DNA from: Desulforhabdus amnigena
GTDB taxonomy: Bacteria; Desulfobacterota; Syntrophobacteria; Syntrophobacterales; Syntrophobacteraceae
Length of the DNA stretch: 45,000 bases
Reading direction: 5' to 3'
Assembly: GCF_027925305.1 (NCBI RefSeq)
Contig: NZ_BSDR01000001.1
Location: forward strand, 225,001 to 270,000
Part shown: in pieces, positions 42,674 through 45,000 of the stretch
Position numbering within the stretch: position 1 is the first letter of the stretch
How the letters are laid out: the number at the start of each line of letters is the position of its first letter
The notes under the pieces: model-generated
The model's input: only the letters and a program-made list of their open reading frames with translations
Told to the model about the DNA's origin: nothing
Databases searched by the model: none
Program-made: the position numbers and the translations under genes

Positions 42674-44050
42674 TTATTCCCTTTGATCTTTTTGTTTGAG
42701 TTCTTCCTGCAGACGTTCACAAAGGTGGTTGAAGTCCTGCTCAAAAGCAAGCGGATTCTTATTTGTCCTTCCTGCAATAACAACCTTTCCCCACTCTCTT
42801 TCTTCACCCGCCGGCTCAGCCCAAATCCATAATTTTCTGTGGCTCGTATAAAAGGTGAGACCAATTCCCGCAAGCATGGCTACAAATCCAAACCAGACGA
42901 TCCAAACACCAGGGTCTCGCTTCACCTGGAGTCCGGTATACCGGCTCTGTTCCACATGATCGACTTTGACCTGATAGTTCTGAATGCGGTTCCCGTGGAA
43001 TTTCGGCATGTCTACCAGAATCCAGGACCCGGAAGGCTCCTGACCCTCTCGAAAGAGAACCAGTGCCAGGGCTGGTCCAAATTGAGCCATGTCCTGTTGA
43101 TATTGCATGGCTTGAACCCGGTCGGTTGTGCCGGGAATAGGAATGGCCTGACGATAAGGAAGCACCAATTTGTAGGTTTTGCCCGAATCGACATCCTGAA
43201 ACTCCACTTCGGCATTCCTGACCGAAGAACCATAAGAAGACTGATAAAATGTAATTCCTTTATAGGTCAAGGGATCATTCACTCGAATGGTTCTCTGGAG
43301 TACCTCCCTACCGTCTTCGATGATCGTCAAATCCGATCGAAAATCCTTGGGGGCTCCCGTTTCATAAAAAGAGGCTTCGAATGCGTCGCAACGTACTTGA
43401 AAGGGAAGGTTGAGGATGCGGTCTGCGCTGGAAAGGACAACCCCGGCAGTTGCTTCACCTTCAGAAATATTCATGAAGCCCTTGAATCCAAACAGGGATC
43501 CTATCAGGGCTCCCAAAAGAACGATGAGAACACTGAAATGCACAACGTAAACTATTAAAGTGCTCCAACGCCCCTTTTCGGCTATGGCACTGTACAAACC
43601 TTCATTTTGCAGCTCAGTTGTAGTGCCAAATTCTTTTGCGATGACTCGGGCCAAGACATCTTTTGTTTGTTCCCAACCAAGCTTCGTAGAAAAATGCTTA
43701 TGGTGAGCGAATTTCGTCAACTTCTCCGGGTCCACGTGGTCGTCGCGGTACCTGAGGAGTTTGATGGCCTTAGGGAGCCTTTGTATGGTGCAGACAATAA
43801 GATTCAAACAGAGCAGGAGAAGGAGGAATCGAAACCAACCTGTACGATAGAGGTCATGAAGCCCAAATGTTGCGATCCACCATGTCGCGGTCGGACTGAA
43901 ATGTTGTTCGAGATCCTGCTCCATCAAACCCTGGGGAAGAAGGGTTCCAATGACTGAAGCCACTGCCAGAGTGAGAAAAATGAAAATGGATAATTTCAGG
44001 GATGCAAAAGTTTGGTATATCTGCTGCCACAATCCTTTGTTTTGCTGCAT
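42674..44050 (-). CDS. resB: Cytochrome c biogenesis protein ResB (Ccs1)
   Basis: 458 residues. Three membrane segments near the N-terminus (about 15-35, 68-90, 165-188) and one near 390-408 enclose a large outside domain (about 200-385, GYAT-like GITFYQSSYGSS). The N-terminus IYQTFASLKLSIFIFLTLAV is typical. With CcsA it forms the haem lyase of system II and keeps apocytochrome thiols reduced. It heads the ccs-tat operon. The tail after 410 is charged and cytoplasmic. Confidence 0.93.
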   Translation of the reverse strand: MQQNKGLWQQIYQTFASLKLSIFIFLTLAVASVIGTLLPQGLMEQDLEQHFSPTATWWIATFGLHDLYRTGWFRFLLLLLCLNLIVCTIQRLPKAIKLLRYRDDHVDPEKLTKFAHHKHFSTKLGWEQTKDVLARVIAKEFGTTTELQNEGLYSAIAEKGRWSTLIVYVVHFSVLIVLLGALIGSLFGFKGFMNISEGEATAGVVLSSADRILNLPFQVRCDAFEASFYETGAPKDFRSDLTIIEDGREVLQRTIRVNDPLTYKGITFYQSSYGSSVRNAEVEFQDVDSGKTYKLVLPYRQAIPIPGTTDRVQAMQYQQDMAQFGPALALVLFREGQEPSGSWILVDMPKFHGNRIQNYQVKVDHVEQSRYTGLQVKRDPGVWIVWFGFVAMLAGIGLTFYTSHRKLWIWAEPAGEEREWGKVVIAGRTNKNPLAFEQDFNHLCERLQEELKQKDQRE

Positions 44051-44321
44051 GTTTTCTTCAGCCTTTCACTTTGAATGAGGGAACCTGATGTACTGCGTTT
44101 ATTAACTCGCCGCAGTTCCTTATGACAAGAGGGATAAGAGAGTATTCCAAGATCTTTTTGTTCCCCCGATTGTCCCCTCCCTTAAAATGGGGACAGGATG
44201 CTTATATAAAAAACTGATACGGAATTTCAATCGTGGGAAGGGTCTGCAGAAGCGCAGAAAATGAATGCCGTTGTAGGAAAATGATTTTTGAGGGACATTT
44301 TCCTTATGGGATAAGGGGGGT

Positions 44322-44445
44322 GGGGGATTCTAATATCCTGTTATTCACCACCTCGGCCCGGAGAAGCCATTGGAATTCTTATGGGATTCCTCCGTGATCT
44401 CTGTACCTCCATGGTAAATGGGGGAGCAAGAGCGACTTACTCCCT
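44322..44445. repeat. Palindromic GGGAG-ended dispersed repeat, copy C (inverted)
   Basis: Reverse orientation of copies at 8847 and 23903. The conserved tip reads CAAGAGCGACTTACTCCCT at the right end. TATCCTGTTATTCACC on the left mirrors the GTGAATGACGGGATATT part of the others. Confidence 0.75.
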
Positions 44446-44590
44446 AAAAGAAATCCACCTGGAAAGCAGGTGCAAGGATCTTTATGGTACGGGAACGAAA
44501 ATCTCCATGATTCAAGTAATGCAAAGTCGACTGTTGAGCTGGAACCCCGCGACATTTCACCTGTAAGGAATAGATTTTTCTCCCGTTATT

Positions 44591-44619
44591 TTGCATCGAC
44601 AATGAACAGGTATTATAGT
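44591..44619 (+). promoter_or_regulatory. Candidate sigma-70-type promoter of the flavoprotein gene
   Basis: TTGCAT and TATAGT are separated by exactly 17 bases. This would give an untranslated leader of roughly 135 bases. Confidence 0.5.
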
Positions 44620-44761
44620 TTCGAATGTTCTTTACGTGGTAGTTCACTACAGGGACGCAAAGAGCACGGATAAACAAACCTTCTGCATGGTTCAATGCTT
44701 TGAAAACGTTATCGTGGAAGCGGGCTCTGGCCTGTTGATGCGATTCTGGAAGGAGAAATTC

Positions 44762-45000
44762 ATGAGTCAGGAATTGCTCGATTTTGATGTGATTATTCTG
44801 GGAAGCGGACCTGCCGGGTTGCAGGCTGCAGTGCATGCGGCCCGTGCCAAGGCCACTGTAGCGGTTTTGGGACGCATGGAGAGAAGTTCTCTCTTCAAGG
44901 CTCACGTGGAAAACTACTGTTGTATGGATACCACATTAAAGGGAGTGGATATTTTGGAACAGGGGCAGCGGCAGGCTGAAAAGTTTGGTGCCCGCTTCTT
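44762..45000 (+). CDS. Thioredoxin reductase-like FAD/NAD(P) oxidoreductase, N-terminal part
   Basis: The first 79 residues only; the gene runs off the right edge. A FAD-binding Rossmann start is clear: DFDVIILGSGPAGLQAAVHAAR (GSGPAG dinucleotide loop, read in two parts). It is followed by AHVENYCCMDTTLKG and QGQRQAEKFGARFF, which match the second half of the thioredoxin-reductase FAD region. The start has a clear AAGGAGA site. The redox CxxC, if present, lies beyond the window. Confidence 0.85.
   Translation, partial: MSQELLDFDVIILGSGPAGLQAAVHAARAKATVAVLGRMERSSLFKAHVENYCCMDTTLKGVDILEQGQRQAEKFGARF

Larger units (their letters stand above)
44051..44761. other. Divergent intergenic region before resB and the flavoprotein gene
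   Basis: 711 bp without a supported gene. It holds TGTCCCC/GGGGACA inverted repeats at about 44173-44197, GAAAATG/CATTTTC at 44276-44301, and the third palindromic repeat at 44322-44445. A frame on the minus strand (44444-44905) overlaps the flavoprotein start and is not credible. Confidence 0.4.

Noticed and set aside
1-45000. CRISPR array or defence system
   Set aside because: No regularly spaced repeat array and no cas-like or restriction gene was seen; the 30-bp repeats at 10715-10955 are coding.

Overview
The window reads as a chromosome segment of a Gram-negative, largely anaerobic bacterium, most likely a Desulfobacterota (deltaproteobacterial, Syntrophobacter-like) species. This is inferred from gene content only: the DHH/CBS/poly(A)-polymerase triple fusion, the biotin carboxylase plus separate carboxyltransferase pair, the system II cytochrome c genes (ccsA/resB) beside tatABC, the cytidylate-kinase-like/BON-type protein and the many sensor kinases. 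No rRNA gene or other marker is present to fix the taxon.

Layout. 1-8.8 kb: the end of a Na+/Ca2+ exchanger, a stand-alone DHH phosphoesterase, an orphan Cache sensor kinase, a T4-type lysozyme, a DegP/HtrA protease and an OmpR-type two-component pair, which together look like an envelope-stress block. 9.1-15.4 kb: ribB under an FMN riboswitch, a secreted protein with eight exact decapeptide NPF repeats, trkA-trkH potassium uptake and a DUF1614 membrane protein. 15.7-28.7 kb: tRNA-Trp, a small Cys-rich protein, the carboxylase pair, xerD, the DHH-CBS-tRNA nucleotidyltransferase fusion, a site-2 protease, trpS, an RluB-type pseudouridine synthase, a TPR protein and tRNA-Val. These are mostly housekeeping genes on the plus strand.

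28.7-34.8 kb is an accessory region. Directly after the tRNA-Val terminator lies the 5' end of a group IIC intron. It is followed by an ordinary catalase with GC-rich codon use, a DUF4160/DUF2442 pair lying between two integron attC-like hairpins, and a SulP transporter. 34.8-45 kb: a cytidylate-kinase-like protein with an internal 30-residue duplication, a tandem UspA protein, a NifU/IscU-like scaffold, proline racemase, rdgB, and the operon resB-ccsA-tatA-tatB-tatC, which combines cytochrome c maturation with Tat export. The window ends in the start of a thioredoxin-reductase-like flavoprotein.

Non-coding DNA is rich in dispersed elements: a 141-bp repeat (two near-identical copies, with paired changes that preserve a palindrome), a palindromic GGGAG-ended repeat (three copies), an ACGGAG hairpin, a TGACCGGAAC motif downstream of several minus-strand genes, and other inverted repeats. 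The strongest leads are the attC-bounded DUF4160/DUF2442 cassette without an integrase, the carboxyltransferase that lacks a biotin domain and part of its metal site, the group IIC intron remnant, and the NPF-repeat secreted protein.
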